Notes: generated by a model not told the origin, from the sequence alone. A stretch of DNA of 64,000 bases from Hanstruepera flava (GCF_023634025.1 NZ_JALJCW010000001.1:1029501-1093500), one strand, 5' to 3'; counted from the stretch's first letter, positions 17,691-26,328 are shown. Program-made: numbers and translations.

Positions 17691-18557
17691 TTAATCTATT
17701 TGTTTTATTAATCTATAGTAGCGCTGTACAATATTAGGGTCTGGCAGTAAACTTGTTTTAGAATTACCTTTATTATCATAGTTAAATTTAGAAAGCACAT
17801 AACGCATACTTTCTAAACGTGCTTCTTTCTTAATATTTGTTTTTACAATTATCCAAGGACTAAAAGCCGTGTGTGTTTTGCTAAACATCTGCTCTTTATA
17901 GTAGGTATAATCATCCCAGCGTTTTTGTCCTTCTTGATCTACAGGACTAAACTTCCAACGTTTTAGTGGGTTTTGTAATCTAGCATTAAAACGTGTAACT
18001 TGTTCTTCTTTTGAAATTGAAAACCAGAATTTTATTAAGATTATACCATCTTCATAAAGCATATGTTCAAATTCTGGCACTTGAACCATAAATTCATTAT
18101 ACTCTGCTTCACTACAGAAGCCCATTACAGGTTCGACTACTGCTCGATTATACCAACTTCTATCGAAAAAAACAATTTCACCAGGATTTGGCATTTCTTT
18201 TATATAGCGTCTAAAATACCACTGACCCTTTTCAACTTCAGTAGGTTTGGTTAAAGCAACAACGCGCATGGAACGCGGATTTAGGTGCTCTATAAAACGC
18301 CTTATCGTGCTACCTTTACCAGCAGCATCACGCCCTTCAAAAATTATACAAACACGTTTCTTGTGTTTAGCAACCCATTGTTGCAGGTCAACTAGTTCGG
18401 CTTGTAGTTTAACGAGTTCGCTCTCATATTGCATGTTATAGCGTAAGGTATCCATACGCTCCTGTGGTATTTTAGATTCAAATACTTTTAAAAACACTTC
18501 TTTATCGCTAAAATTTTTAAAGTCTTCTTTTGTAAGCATAGGCATATAATTGAACAT
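17691..18557 (-). CDS. ppk2: Polyphosphate kinase 2 family protein (first of a tandem pair)
   Basis: A 288-residue PPK2 with P-loop GRDAAGKG at 75-82, STIRRFIEHLNPRSMR and Walker B VFFDRSWYNRAVVEPVMGF. It keeps the same core as the downstream copy but differs clearly over its whole length, so this is not a recent duplication. The C-terminal tail (about 260-288, with LLPDPNIVQRYYRLIKQ) is absent from the partner. Both probably share one transcript, starting near 18570. Confidence 0.93.
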   Translation of the reverse strand: MFNYMPMLTKEDFKNFSDKEVFLKVFESKIPQERMDTLRYNMQYESELVKLQAELVDLQQWVAKHKKRVCIIFEGRDAAGKGSTIRRFIEHLNPRSMRVVALTKPTEVEKGQWYFRRYIKEMPNPGEIVFFDRSWYNRAVVEPVMGFCSEAEYNEFMVQVPEFEHMLYEDGIILIKFWFSISKEEQVTRFNARLQNPLKRWKFSPVDQEGQKRWDDYTYYKEQMFSKTHTAFSPWIIVKTNIKKEARLESMRYVLSKFNYDNKGNSKTSLLPDPNIVQRYYRLIKQID

Positions 18558-18597
18558 TAAATATCGGACAATTACTATTTCTAAAAAATGATAAATA

Positions 18598-19224
18598 TCA
18601 GCTTAAATAAGTAAGGAAAGTATCTCTAGAAATCTCTTCAGCACCCAAACTCTCCAAATGATTCGTATGTAATTGGCAATCTATAAGTTTATAATTGGTG
18701 TTTTGAACAAAGGTTATAAAACCAACCTTACTGGCATTGCTAACTTTGGTAAACATGCTTTCACCACAAAATATACCATTGCCCAAATCTACGCCATAAA
18801 GTCCACCAACTAACTCGCTATTTAACCAAACTTCTATAGATTTGGCAAAACCCAATTCGTGTAATTTGGTATATGCGTCAATCATGCTTTTGGTAATCCA
18901 AGTGCCTGATTGGCCATTGCGTTTGGCTATAGAACATTCCGTAATAACTTGGCGAAAATTAGTATTGACAGTAACTTCGAAATCTGAATTTCGAAGAATT
19001 TGCTTCATACTTTTTGAAACTTTCAATTTCTCTGGAAACAAAACATATCGAGGGTCTGGAGACCACCATAAAATAGGCTCGTTGGAATTAAACCAGGGAA
19101 AAATGCCCGTTTTGTAAGCTAGTAATAAACGCTCTGAAGATAGGTCGCCTCCTATACCAATTAAGCCATCTGGGCTTGCTTCACGCGGGTCTGAAAATTT
19201 TATACTGGTTCCTAAATAATACAT
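18598..19224 (-). CDS. aat: Leucyl/phenylalanyl-tRNA--protein transferase
   Basis: Adds Leu or Phe from aminoacyl-tRNA to proteins with N-terminal Arg or Lys, marking them for ClpS/ClpAP. The 208-residue protein has the family signatures GLIGIGGDLSSERLLLAYKTGIFPW-type N-terminus (seen in residues 20-45), WWSPDPRYV and SVEVW-like SIEVWLNSELVGGLYGV with GESMF. ClpS is not in this window. It ends 41 bases before the upstream PPK2 start, on the same strand. Confidence 0.95.
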   Translation of the reverse strand: MYYLGTSIKFSDPREASPDGLIGIGGDLSSERLLLAYKTGIFPWFNSNEPILWWSPDPRYVLFPEKLKVSKSMKQILRNSDFEVTVNTNFRQVITECSIAKRNGQSGTWITKSMIDAYTKLHELGFAKSIEVWLNSELVGGLYGVDLGNGIFCGESMFTKVSNASKVGFITFVQNTNYKLIDCQLHTNHLESLGAEEISRDTFLTYLS

Positions 19225-19399
19225 AAACTTGCTGATAATGAGTTGATTAAATTAAATAACACTAACCAACTCCCAATTTTTAACTTTGAAAATACAACTT
19301 TTTTCATCATCTTTACAGTGGCCTTTGTGCAATAAATTTTGTTCATCATTGCTTTTTTTGAGTTTGTTTATAAAGGTCAAATCTAAAACCACAAAACTA

Positions 19400-19427
19400 A
19401 AGCCTTGTTTTCGCAAGGCTTTTTTTA
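19400..19427 (+). terminator. Plus-strand terminator without an upstream gene
   Basis: AAGCCTTG, a TTTTCG loop, CAAGGCTT and a T-run. The T-run is only on the plus strand, where the nearest upstream coding gene is tag, 2.5 kb away. It may end a small RNA. Confidence 0.7.
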
Positions 19428-19430
19428 TAA

Positions 19431-19459
19431 AAAAACCCAACTTTTTAAGTTGGGTTTTT
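19431..19459. terminator. Terminator, likely for the DUF3127 gene
   Basis: AAAAACCCAACTT / AAGTTGGGTTTTT stem; it works on both strands and lies 90 bases beyond the DUF3127 stop, with an A-type repeat between. Confidence 0.8.
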
Positions 19460-19492
19460 ATCTTTAATAATCTTGGATAATCATCATAATAC

Positions 19493-19537
19493 TTCTCGAT
19501 ACATACTGACTGTTAATGTCAGCACACTCGAAGTAAC
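19493..19537 (+). repeat. A-type hairpin repeat, copy 4 (diverged right end)
   Basis: TTCTCGATAC left end, core arms CTGAC / GTCAG, right end ACTCGAAGTAAC instead of ACTCGAACTGACG. It is just downstream of the DUF3127 gene. Confidence 0.72.
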
Positions 19538-19548
19538 ACCATAATTAT

Positions 19549-19926
19549 TTAAAAAGGTAAATCGTCATGATCATCCTCATTCAAATTACTTGCAGGTTCA
19601 AATGCTTCAGCTGGTGGAACTGGTGGCATTTCAGGGTTTGAATTATCAGCTTGCAAAGCTTCTATTCTCCAGCCTTGTATAGAGTTAAAATATTTGGTCT
19701 CGCCTTGAGGGTTTACCCATTCTCTTCCACGTAAATTGATATTGATTTTTACTTGCTGACCAACCTGAAAGTTATTTAATAAATCTGTTTTATCTTGAAC
19801 AAATTCCACCATAATATGCTGTGGGTATTGCTCTTCGGTAGTTACAACCACCTCTCTTTTTCTAAATCCGTTTGCTCCAAAGGTTTGCGTTTCTCCAATT
19901 ACCTTAATTCTACCTTGTACTTCCAT
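19549..19926 (-). CDS. DUF3127 protein with SSB-like acidic tail
   Basis: A 125-residue protein matching DUF3127: VQGRIKVIGETQTFG at the start, a run of strands (KREVVVTTEEQYPQHIMVEF) and VGQQVKININLRGREW. This looks like an OB-fold. A Pro/Asn-rich linker (about 96-113) leads to the C-terminus EDDHDDLPF. The same DDLPF ending closes the SSB protein at 38322-38780, where such tails recruit repair and replication proteins. I infer a single-strand nucleic-acid-binding role; no direct proof is in the sequence. It sits alone downstream of the flavin reductase gene, 21 bases away, probably in one transcript. Confidence 0.85.
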   Translation of the reverse strand: MEVQGRIKVIGETQTFGANGFRKREVVVTTEEQYPQHIMVEFVQDKTDLLNNFQVGQQVKININLRGREWVNPQGETKYFNSIQGWRIEALQADNSNPEMPPVPPAEAFEPASNLNEDDHDDLPF

Positions 19927-19947
19927 TTTAAAATTCTAATTTTCTGT

Positions 19948-20817
19948 TTATGATAATAATATTTTCCAGGCACTTTCTATATCGCCAAAACTCAAATAGT
20001 TATGTGCCAATTTATGTTTTTCTCTATGTGATGCATTTGAAATATTTGGGTAGCGCTCACTTACCGATACAACAAACTCCTTAACAGCTTCTTGAGTTGG
20101 TAGTCTTTCAACATTACCTAACATACCCAAATCGTTTCCAGTTAAAATCATACTATTTTTAATATGGTCTGGAAAACTGTCTACACCAATACCTAAAGTC
20201 GATAAGGGTTTAGGTATTTCAAAAAATCCGCTTTTAGCACGACTGTAATAACTACCTCCTGCGCGTGCAACCAAATCTAATTTTTCCTGAACAATATGGC
20301 CTTCACTATCTAAAACCTCATCGTCTATATGCATTTTTACAACTTCGCAAATCACTAAATTTCCTGCACCACCTTCATTTCCTAAAGCCACAACCTTATT
20401 AACCTTACATTCAAATTGAATGGGTGATTCGGCCACTCTAAAAGGTTTTACCAAATCAGATTCCAGCATATGCAACCCTGATTTATCAAACTCATTGACA
20501 TCTTCAGGATATTCGGTGCTACTTAATGACATTTGATGAACAATATCAAAATTAACCACGTTTATAACCACTTCTTTTGTTTCCAACACATTTTCCAGAG
20601 TATGCTTCGTAGTATTATTACGAACACGCCTAGCTGGCGAAAAAATTAGTATTGGCGGATTGGCACTAAAGACATTAAAAAAACTGAAGGGTGATAAATT
20701 GGGATTCCCGTTTTTATCTAGGGTACTTGCAAAAGCAATAGGTCTCGGTGCCACAGCGCTCAACAAATAACTATGTAATTTACCAGTAGATAAGTCTTTA
20801 GGCTCAAAAGATGTCAT
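19948..20817 (-). CDS. Flavin reductase / DIM6-type FMN-binding protein
   Basis: A 289-residue protein of the flavin reductase-like family. AVAPRPIAFASTLDKNGN (residues 17-34) and SPFSFFNVFSANPPILIFSP are the FMN-binding part of the split-barrel fold; the C-terminal 80 residues are extra compared with the minimal domain. Members reduce or bind FMN and supply partner enzymes; the partner here is unknown. It is divergent from the histidine kinase gene, with a 120-base shared upstream region. Confidence 0.87.
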   Translation of the reverse strand: MTSFEPKDLSTGKLHSYLLSAVAPRPIAFASTLDKNGNPNLSPFSFFNVFSANPPILIFSPARRVRNNTTKHTLENVLETKEVVINVVNFDIVHQMSLSSTEYPEDVNEFDKSGLHMLESDLVKPFRVAESPIQFECKVNKVVALGNEGGAGNLVICEVVKMHIDDEVLDSEGHIVQEKLDLVARAGGSYYSRAKSGFFEIPKPLSTLGIGVDSFPDHIKNSMILTGNDLGMLGNVERLPTQEAVKEFVVSVSERYPNISNASHREKHKLAHNYLSFGDIESAWKILLS

Positions 20818-20937
20818 GAAACTTTTTTAATTTGCACAAATGTAATTAATCTGTTAATGAACTAAAAGTGATTTGGTTAACATATCAAACAATATTATTA
20901 ACATATTTGCATTATATTACAGATTGTAAATTTAGCT

Positions 20938-22104
20938 ATGCTATTCTCAAAATATAGAAACCTTACACGCTGGATAATTGTAGTTGCTTCCTTTGGAATA
21001 ATATCGTTAATTCTTTGGAACACGTATGTGTTTTTTCAAAAGTTTAAAATTGAGGAACGCACAAAAATGGATATTTGGGCAACAGCCATGAACAATATTA
21101 TGAGTAATCCGTTAGAGGAAAACATTAATCCGGTAGTGGATAAGGTTTTTGCTTCAGAGATTACCAACCCCATGTTTATTATTAACAAGGGGAATGTTAT
21201 TTTATCTAACAATATTGATGAAAAAAAACTTGAAAATCAGCAAAAATTAAATTCTTTAATCGAGCGATTCTCTGAAGAAAACGAACCTATTGAAATTTGG
21301 TATATTGATAAAGACACTAACCAAAAAGTTGTTCACGGCAATTTATATTATGGAAATTCAGAAGTGTTGAACAAACTCAAATACTATCCATTAGCTTTAT
21401 TACTCATTATTTTCTTATTTGCCGCAGTAGTCTACTTTTTTTATCGCAGCTCAAAAATAGCTACTCAAAATAAGCTTTGGTCTGGTATGGCCAAAGAGAC
21501 GGCTCATCAAATTGGCACACCCCTTTCATCATTAATTGGTTGGACTGAAATTTTAAAAACTGAAAACGTAAGTCCAGATTATATTGCTGAAATTGAAAAA
21601 GACATCAGTAGATTACAAACTATTACTGAACGTTTTAGTAAAATTGGGTCGTTGCCTACTTTAGAAAAAGCCGATATTGTAAAAGAAACCATAGAGTCCT
21701 ACGATTATTTAAAAGCGCGATCTTCAGATTTAATAGAATTTGAGCTTAAAGCTCCTGATGAAGCTATTTATGTTCAACTCAACAAACAATTATTTAGTTG
21801 GACTATTGAGAATTTGGTTAAAAATGCCATTGATGCCATGAAAGGAAAAGGAAAGTTAAGCATTGAAATTTTACAATTGGAAAATATTGTTAAAGTTCAA
21901 ATTACCGATACTGGAAAAGGCTTATCTAAAAAACAATACAAAACCATTTTTGAACCTGGGTATACAACAAAAAAGCGAGGTTGGGGTTTAGGGCTATCAT
22001 TAGCCAAACGTATAATTGAAGAGTTCCATAATGGTAAAATTAAAGTATTGCACTCCGAAGTCAAGAAAGGTACAACGATGCAAATAGAATTAAAATTGGT
22101 TTAA
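20938..22104 (+). CDS. Orphan sensor histidine kinase
   Basis: A 388-residue membrane kinase: helices at about 12-33 and 150-169 frame a small periplasmic sensor region of about 115 residues; the H-box is KETAHQIGTPLSSLIGW with His190; the ATPase part has the N-box ENLVKNAIDAM (near 291-301), DTGKG and GLGLSLAKRI. The H-box belongs to the variant with a TAHQIGTPLSSL core common in Bacteroidota. No response regulator lies nearby, so its partner must be elsewhere. Two bases separate it from the next gene. Confidence 0.93.
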   Translation: MLFSKYRNLTRWIIVVASFGIISLILWNTYVFFQKFKIEERTKMDIWATAMNNIMSNPLEENINPVVDKVFASEITNPMFIINKGNVILSNNIDEKKLENQQKLNSLIERFSEENEPIEIWYIDKDTNQKVVHGNLYYGNSEVLNKLKYYPLALLLIIFLFAAVVYFFYRSSKIATQNKLWSGMAKETAHQIGTPLSSLIGWTEILKTENVSPDYIAEIEKDISRLQTITERFSKIGSLPTLEKADIVKETIESYDYLKARSSDLIEFELKAPDEAIYVQLNKQLFSWTIENLVKNAIDAMKGKGKLSIEILQLENIVKVQITDTGKGLSKKQYKTIFEPGYTTKKRGWGLGLSLAKRIIEEFHNGKIKVLHSEVKKGTTMQIELKLV

Positions 22105-22106
22105 CT

Positions 22107-22460
22107 ATGGCTGATAGATTTATAACCATAAAAGAGGTTGCCTTAAAAAACAACTGCCCGGAATGTTATAACAATGAAGGTTTACAACTAACCTTTAAGC
22201 AAAAGTTTATGGAGTCTAACTTTTACAAGTCTATAACCCAAGAAACCAAACACATTTTGCATTGCAATACATGCAACACTACTATTTATCCTATAAGCTG
22301 GACAGATGATATTGAGCGTGTTGTTAAGTACCACCAGCGTGCTTTTGCACCTAAAAAACCATCTTTTAAATTGAAAAAGAAAGCTTGGCTGTTAATTAGT
22401 GTTACTTTAATGGTTTTAGCTGCAGGAATTGTTTTATTTGTCTTAAAAGATAAATTATAA
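22107..22460 (+). CDS. Zinc-ribbon protein with a C-terminal membrane anchor
   Basis: A 117-residue protein of unknown function. Two CxxC pairs (CPEC at about 17-20 and CNTC near 57-60) look like a zinc ribbon, and a single hydrophobic helix (about 93-113) anchors the C-terminus. It directly follows the histidine kinase gene and may be part of the same signalling unit. The 3' end overlaps the convergent HIT gene by six bases. Confidence 0.75.
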   Translation: MADRFITIKEVALKNNCPECYNNEGLQLTFKQKFMESNFYKSITQETKHILHCNTCNTTIYPISWTDDIERVVKYHQRAFAPKKPSFKLKKKAWLLISVTLMVLAAGIVLFVLKDKL

Positions 22461-22844
22461 GTTTGCCCTAATAGCCGCAGCTAAATCTTGAAATTCTGCA
22501 TCAGATAGTTTTTCCTTACTTAAAAATCGGGCATCTTCCATAGAGTTTAACGGAATTAAATGCACGTGAGCATGAGGCACTTCCAAACCTATCACGGTCA
22601 TACCCACACGTTTACAGGGAACCGCTTTTTTAATGGCTGCTGCAACTAATTTTGAAAAAGCCATTAACTCCAGATAGGTGTCATCATCTAAATCAAACAA
22701 CTTATCAACTTCCGCTTTTGGTATGCAAAGTGTATGGCCTTTGGCATTAGGATTAATATCCAAAAACGCAAAAAACTTGTCTGTTTCTGCAATTTTATAA
22801 CACGGTATGTCTCCGTTAATAATTTTTGTGAAGATAGATGCCAT
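22455..22844 (-). CDS. HIT family nucleotide hydrolase
   Basis: A 129-residue Hint-type HIT protein. It starts IFTKIINGDIPCYKIAE and has the catalytic histidine triad HAHVHLIPL near residues 93-101. HIT proteins cleave nucleoside phosphoramidates and adenylates in the cytosol. It is 75 bases downstream of greA on the same strand, with a terminator in between, so it probably has its own promoter. Confidence 0.95.
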   Translation of the reverse strand: MASIFTKIINGDIPCYKIAETDKFFAFLDINPNAKGHTLCIPKAEVDKLFDLDDDTYLELMAFSKLVAAAIKKAVPCKRVGMTVIGLEVPHAHVHLIPLNSMEDARFLSKEKLSDAEFQDLAAAIRANL

Positions 22845-22867
22845 AACAATTAGATTTATGTAAATAT

Positions 22868-22898
22868 AAAAAGATTCCTGCAGGACAGGAATCTTTAT
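22868..22898 (-). terminator. Terminator of greA
   Basis: AAAGATTCCTG / CAGGAATCTTT stem with a five-base loop, followed by T-rich sequence on the minus strand, 22 bases after the greA stop. Confidence 0.85.
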
Positions 22899-22919
22899 AA
22901 ATATTATTTAATCATTCTA

Positions 22920-23393
22920 TTATCTCGAAATCTCTAAAATGTCAAATTTCATGACACCATTTGGCACTTGTACTTCGGCAACTTCGCCAACAGATTTACC
23001 CAATAACCCTTTTCCGATAGGGGAATTTACAGATATTTTACCTGAAGCTAAATCGGCCTCGCCATCGGCTACCAAAGTATATGTCATTTCCATACCATTG
23101 GTTTGGTTTTTAATCTTTACTTTAGATAGCACCAAAACTTTAGAGGTGTCTAATTGCGACTCATCAATTAATCGCGCGCCTGCTAAAGTTTCTTCAAGTT
23201 TAGAAATTTTCATTTCCAACATACCTTGCGCTTCTTTAGCAGCATCGTATTCGGCATTTTCGCTTAAATCGCCCTTATCCCTTGCTTCTGCAATAGCCTG
23301 CGAAGCAAGTGGACGCTCTATATCCTTAAGTTGTCTTAACTCGTCTCTTAACTTTTTTAATCCTTCTGCAGTGTAATAAGATACTTTACTCAT
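22920..23393 (-). CDS. greA: Transcription elongation factor GreA
   Basis: Rescues backtracked RNA polymerase by stimulating transcript cleavage. The 157-residue protein has the N-terminal coiled coil with DLSENAEYDAAKEAQGMLE (residues 42-60) carrying the acidic tip, and a C-terminal FKBP-like domain with SPIGKGLLGKSVGEVAEV. Length and motifs are standard. The leader contains a G-type palindrome. Confidence 0.97.
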   Translation of the reverse strand: MSKVSYYTAEGLKKLRDELRQLKDIERPLASQAIAEARDKGDLSENAEYDAAKEAQGMLEMKISKLEETLAGARLIDESQLDTSKVLVLSKVKIKNQTNGMEMTYTLVADGEADLASGKISVNSPIGKGLLGKSVGEVAEVQVPNGVMKFDILEISR

Positions 23394-23418
23394 AACTTCA
23401 TCGTTTCTATATTAAAAA

Positions 23419-23439
23419 TATCCCGAAGCAAGTTCGGGA
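23419..23439. repeat. G-type palindrome in the greA leader
   Basis: TATCCCGAA, GCAAG, TTCGGGA: arms TCCCGAA / TTCGGGA around a five-base loop. Its form resembles the dispersed hairpin repeats, but this is the only copy in the window. Confidence 0.55.
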
Positions 23440-23534
23440 CTAAAGAAAAAATCCCGCTTACACGAGATGATGTTACAAATATACAAAATATTTATCGCGC
23501 TTTACTTTTTATTGTAAATTGCACCTAAAATTAA

Positions 23535-23996
23535 ATGAAAATGAAACGTTTTTTAAGCTTTGTTTTTGGCTTTTGTTTGTTGGTTTCATGCAGTAACGAT
23601 GACGACAACAATAACAACAATCAGAACAACCAATTTATACCTAATATCGTTTTTGATACGGGTACACTTATAAACACCAATTTGCCACAATATAGTGACT
23701 TACAGTTCCCTAATAACTATGTTACTTTAAATTCTAATTACGGTTTAAATGGCGTTGTTGTATTTTATGCTGGTGGCAACAATTACAGTGCTTTTGAGTT
23801 AACCGACCCTAACCACGAAGTACGCAGTTGTTCTACTTTAGAAGTTGAAGGCGTTATAGCCACATGTAACTGTAGCGAAGCCAAGTCTTATGACATTCTT
23901 ACAGGACAGCCACAGCAAGGCACAACAGGTAATTATGGCCTAAAACGCTATTTTGTTGAAGTTAATGGCAATATTATTAGGGTTTATAATAATTAA
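23535..23996 (+). CDS. Lipoprotein of unknown function
   Basis: A 153-residue protein with a lipobox (LLVSC, Cys at about residue 19) followed by an Asp/Asn-rich stretch, the usual export spacer in Bacteroidota surface lipoproteins. The rest is strand-rich and has two CxC-like cysteines (CNCS near 117). I do not recognise the family. It stands alone and shares a bidirectional terminator with the convergent receptor gene. Confidence 0.75.
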   Translation: MKMKRFLSFVFGFCLLVSCSNDDDNNNNNQNNQFIPNIVFDTGTLINTNLPQYSDLQFPNNYVTLNSNYGLNGVVVFYAGGNNYSAFELTDPNHEVRSCSTLEVEGVIATCNCSEAKSYDILTGQPQQGTTGNYGLKRYFVEVNGNIIRVYNN

Positions 23997-24027
23997 AAAA
24001 AAAGCGACCAATTGGTCGCTTTTTTTT
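23997..24027. terminator. Bidirectional terminator between lipoprotein and receptor genes
   Basis: AAAAAGCGACC / GGTCGCTTTTT stem with an AATT loop and A/T runs on either side. Confidence 0.9.
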
Positions 24028-26239
24028 AGAACTTCAAAGTTGCACCTAATAAAAAGTTAATGGTTGCTTGTGGGTAAAACCCTGCGCCTTCTATGGTTGT
24101 AACCTGTGGTGGGTTAGACCATGTATCATCATAAGTGTAGTAATACCCATTAGATTCATATTTAACATTAAAAATATTATTAACTAATCCTGTAAAAACA
24201 ATGGATTTTAAAAACGGTTGAGACTCCTCATCTCTTTTAAATGATAACTCGTAATTAATATTAAAATCGTTTACAAAGTAACTATCCAGTTTTGAGGCTT
24301 CAGCTTCAGTATTGCTCATATATTGGTCGCCAACATATTTACTTAATAATGACATTTGTAAACTTGGAGTGGGTTGAAATACTAAAGCATTGCCCACAAT
24401 TATATTGGGAGCAAAAGAAATATCTGTTTTTCCTAAATTAACTAACTCGCCATCTATTGAGGTTATAGTCTCTTTGTTTTTATTGGAACTTACAGTCAGG
24501 TTGGGCTGAACAGAAAACTTTTGACCAAGTTGTATGGCTGCCTCAATTTCTAACCCTAATCGATAGCTTTCACCACTGTTTGTGCGTATAGGATTTCCTA
24601 CGTTATCAAGCTCTCCCGTTAAAACCAACTGCTCATTGTAAAGCATGTAGTAGGCATTGGCGTAAAGCCTGAACACATCTGTATTGTAGCGCCAGCCCAA
24701 CTCAAAATCATTAAGTTGCTCAGGTTTGACATCTGGGTTATTTTCAAAATCATCACGATTGGGCTCCCTATTTGCTCTAGCATAAGAAAAATACAAACTA
24801 TTATTAGCATCAAGCGCATACGTTATACCAGCTTTTGGGTTAAAAAAGCTATAGTTTTCATCAATTAGTAATGGCACTCTATCTGATGTTAAACCTGTTG
24901 TTTTATAATCAACCAAGCGCAACTGTAAATCGGCAAACAAGCTAATCTTGTCATTTAATCTATAATTTGCTTTACCAAAGAAACTTAAATCTGTTTTAGT
25001 CCCGTTTCCTTCGTAATATCTGTCAGTATTCATACTATTACTTGCAAATTGTGCCCAAATAATTTCTCCAAAATGGTCGCCATCGTAATAACTATATGAT
25101 CCTCCAAAAATAGCGTCTAAACCGCCTTTTTTGTAATTAGCGTTTGCGTTTACCACATAAAAATCGTTATCTAACCAACGCCTTCTAACCAAATCGGTTT
25201 CTGTTACCGTTTCGCTTCCTATTACAACATCATTTAATCCGTAATCCGCAAAAGGCTCATCTTCTTTATATTGTTCAAAATAGCCACGACCATAAGTATA
25301 GTTTAAAGCCAAATTAGTTGACCAATAATTGTTATAGCGTTCATTCCAGTGTAATTGATAATGGTCTTGCTGGTAATTATCAACTTCGTTTTCATAAAAT
25401 TGAATGTTACCGTTTTCGTCTGTGTACTCGCCAGCTGTATTGTAGGTTCTATCGTTTTCAAGTTTATCTAAATCCTCTAAACCGTTCCAAGATTGATACG
25501 TTCTTTCTTTTCCAGCAAAAGTTATGGCCTTGATAATACGCTTATCATCAACATAAGAACCTTGAAGGAAATACGACTTTAAATCGGATGAGGCTCGATC
25601 AATATATCCATCAGATTGAATGGTTGACAATCTTCCTGCCACTTCAAAATGATCGTTTAGTAAACCCGTACTAAATTTTAACGTGTGTTTATGCGTATTG
25701 AAACTTCCAAAAGAATTGGCAAATTCGGCATAAGCGTTTTCCGAAACAGCATCAGTCAATACATTGATACTTGCACCAAAAGCTCCAGAACCATTGGTTG
25801 AAGTTCCCACACCACGTTGCAATTGTAAACTTTCAACAGATGATGCAAAATCTCCTAAATTAACCCAAAATGTTCCTAACGACTCGGCATCGTTATACGG
25901 AATACCGTTAATGGTTATATTGGTAGATTGCGCATTAATACCACGAACACGAATACCCGTGTAGCCGACTCCTGCACCTGCATCGGTTGTCGTAACTACC
26001 GACGGTAAATAGTTAAGAAGAATAGGAATATCCTGACCTAGGTTACGCTCTTGAATTTCTTCTTTAGAAACGTTTGAGTGTGTAATTGGCGATGTTGCCT
26101 TAACACGCACTGCACTTACCATAACCTCGTTTAAAACCTCAAGTTTTGTAGAGTCGTTTTGTTGTTCGTTAGGTTTTTCTTGAGCACAAACACTCATGGC
26201 AAAACCCAAAAAGCCTAAAATTGTGAATAAAGATTTCAT
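24026..26239 (-). CDS. TonB-dependent receptor, predicted thiamine-compound uptake
   Basis: A 737-residue outer-membrane receptor: signal peptide (residues 1-19), plug domain at about 50-165 (ILLNYLPSVVTTTDAGAG, GIRVRGINAQSTNI, INGIPYND, LQRGVGTSTNGSGAFGASINVLT), then a 22-strand-type barrel ending in ATINFLLGATLKF with the C-terminal Phe. The substrate cannot be read from the protein, but a TPP riboswitch and a good promoter precede it, and thiamine transport genes lie just upstream. Rodionov and co-workers described thiamine-regulated TonB receptors of this sort in Bacteroidetes; import of thiamine or a precursor is therefore the best call. The promoter starts next to the arfB stop, so it is a separate transcript from the upstream operon. 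Confidence 0.9.
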   Translation of the reverse strand: MKSLFTILGFLGFAMSVCAQEKPNEQQNDSTKLEVLNEVMVSAVRVKATSPITHSNVSKEEIQERNLGQDIPILLNYLPSVVTTTDAGAGVGYTGIRVRGINAQSTNITINGIPYNDAESLGTFWVNLGDFASSVESLQLQRGVGTSTNGSGAFGASINVLTDAVSENAYAEFANSFGSFNTHKHTLKFSTGLLNDHFEVAGRLSTIQSDGYIDRASSDLKSYFLQGSYVDDKRIIKAITFAGKERTYQSWNGLEDLDKLENDRTYNTAGEYTDENGNIQFYENEVDNYQQDHYQLHWNERYNNYWSTNLALNYTYGRGYFEQYKEDEPFADYGLNDVVIGSETVTETDLVRRRWLDNDFYVVNANANYKKGGLDAIFGGSYSYYDGDHFGEIIWAQFASNSMNTDRYYEGNGTKTDLSFFGKANYRLNDKISLFADLQLRLVDYKTTGLTSDRVPLLIDENYSFFNPKAGITYALDANNSLYFSYARANREPNRDDFENNPDVKPEQLNDFELGWRYNTDVFRLYANAYYMLYNEQLVLTGELDNVGNPIRTNSGESYRLGLEIEAAIQLGQKFSVQPNLTVSSNKNKETITSIDGELVNLGKTDISFAPNIIVGNALVFQPTPSLQMSLLSKYVGDQYMSNTEAEASKLDSYFVNDFNINYELSFKRDEESQPFLKSIVFTGLVNNIFNVKYESNGYYYTYDDTWSNPPQVTTIEGAGFYPQATINFLLGATLKF

Positions 26240-26298
26240 TCGATAAATAAATTTATACGAATAAAAAGAGGTAATTATTCTTTGGTTAAAAAAACATT

Positions 26299-26325
26299 AG
26301 ATGCTTCGACAAGCTCAGCATGACA
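26299..26325 (+). repeat. D-type hairpin repeat in the riboswitch leader
   Basis: AGATGCTTCGACAAG then CTCAGCATGACA, arms ATGCT / AGCAT. It lies between the riboswitch and the receptor ATG, where an expression platform would normally be. Confidence 0.78.
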
Positions 26326-26328
26326 ATT

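Larger units (their letters stand above)
19225..19548. other. Intergenic region with an unassigned terminator and an A-type repeat
   Basis: No convincing gene in 324 bases. It holds a plus-strand terminator hairpin (19400-19427) with no gene in front of it, a bidirectional terminator (19431-19459) and an A-type hairpin repeat (19493-19537). Confidence 0.7.

Noticed and set aside
19252-19440. A 62-codon minus-strand frame upstream of aat
   Set aside because: It crosses a strong terminator hairpin, has no recognisable domain, and its N-terminal residues come from the terminator sequence.
22939-23376. A 145-codon frame opposite greA
   Set aside because: Complete antisense overlap with greA, no motif, low-complexity Ser/Ala-rich product.
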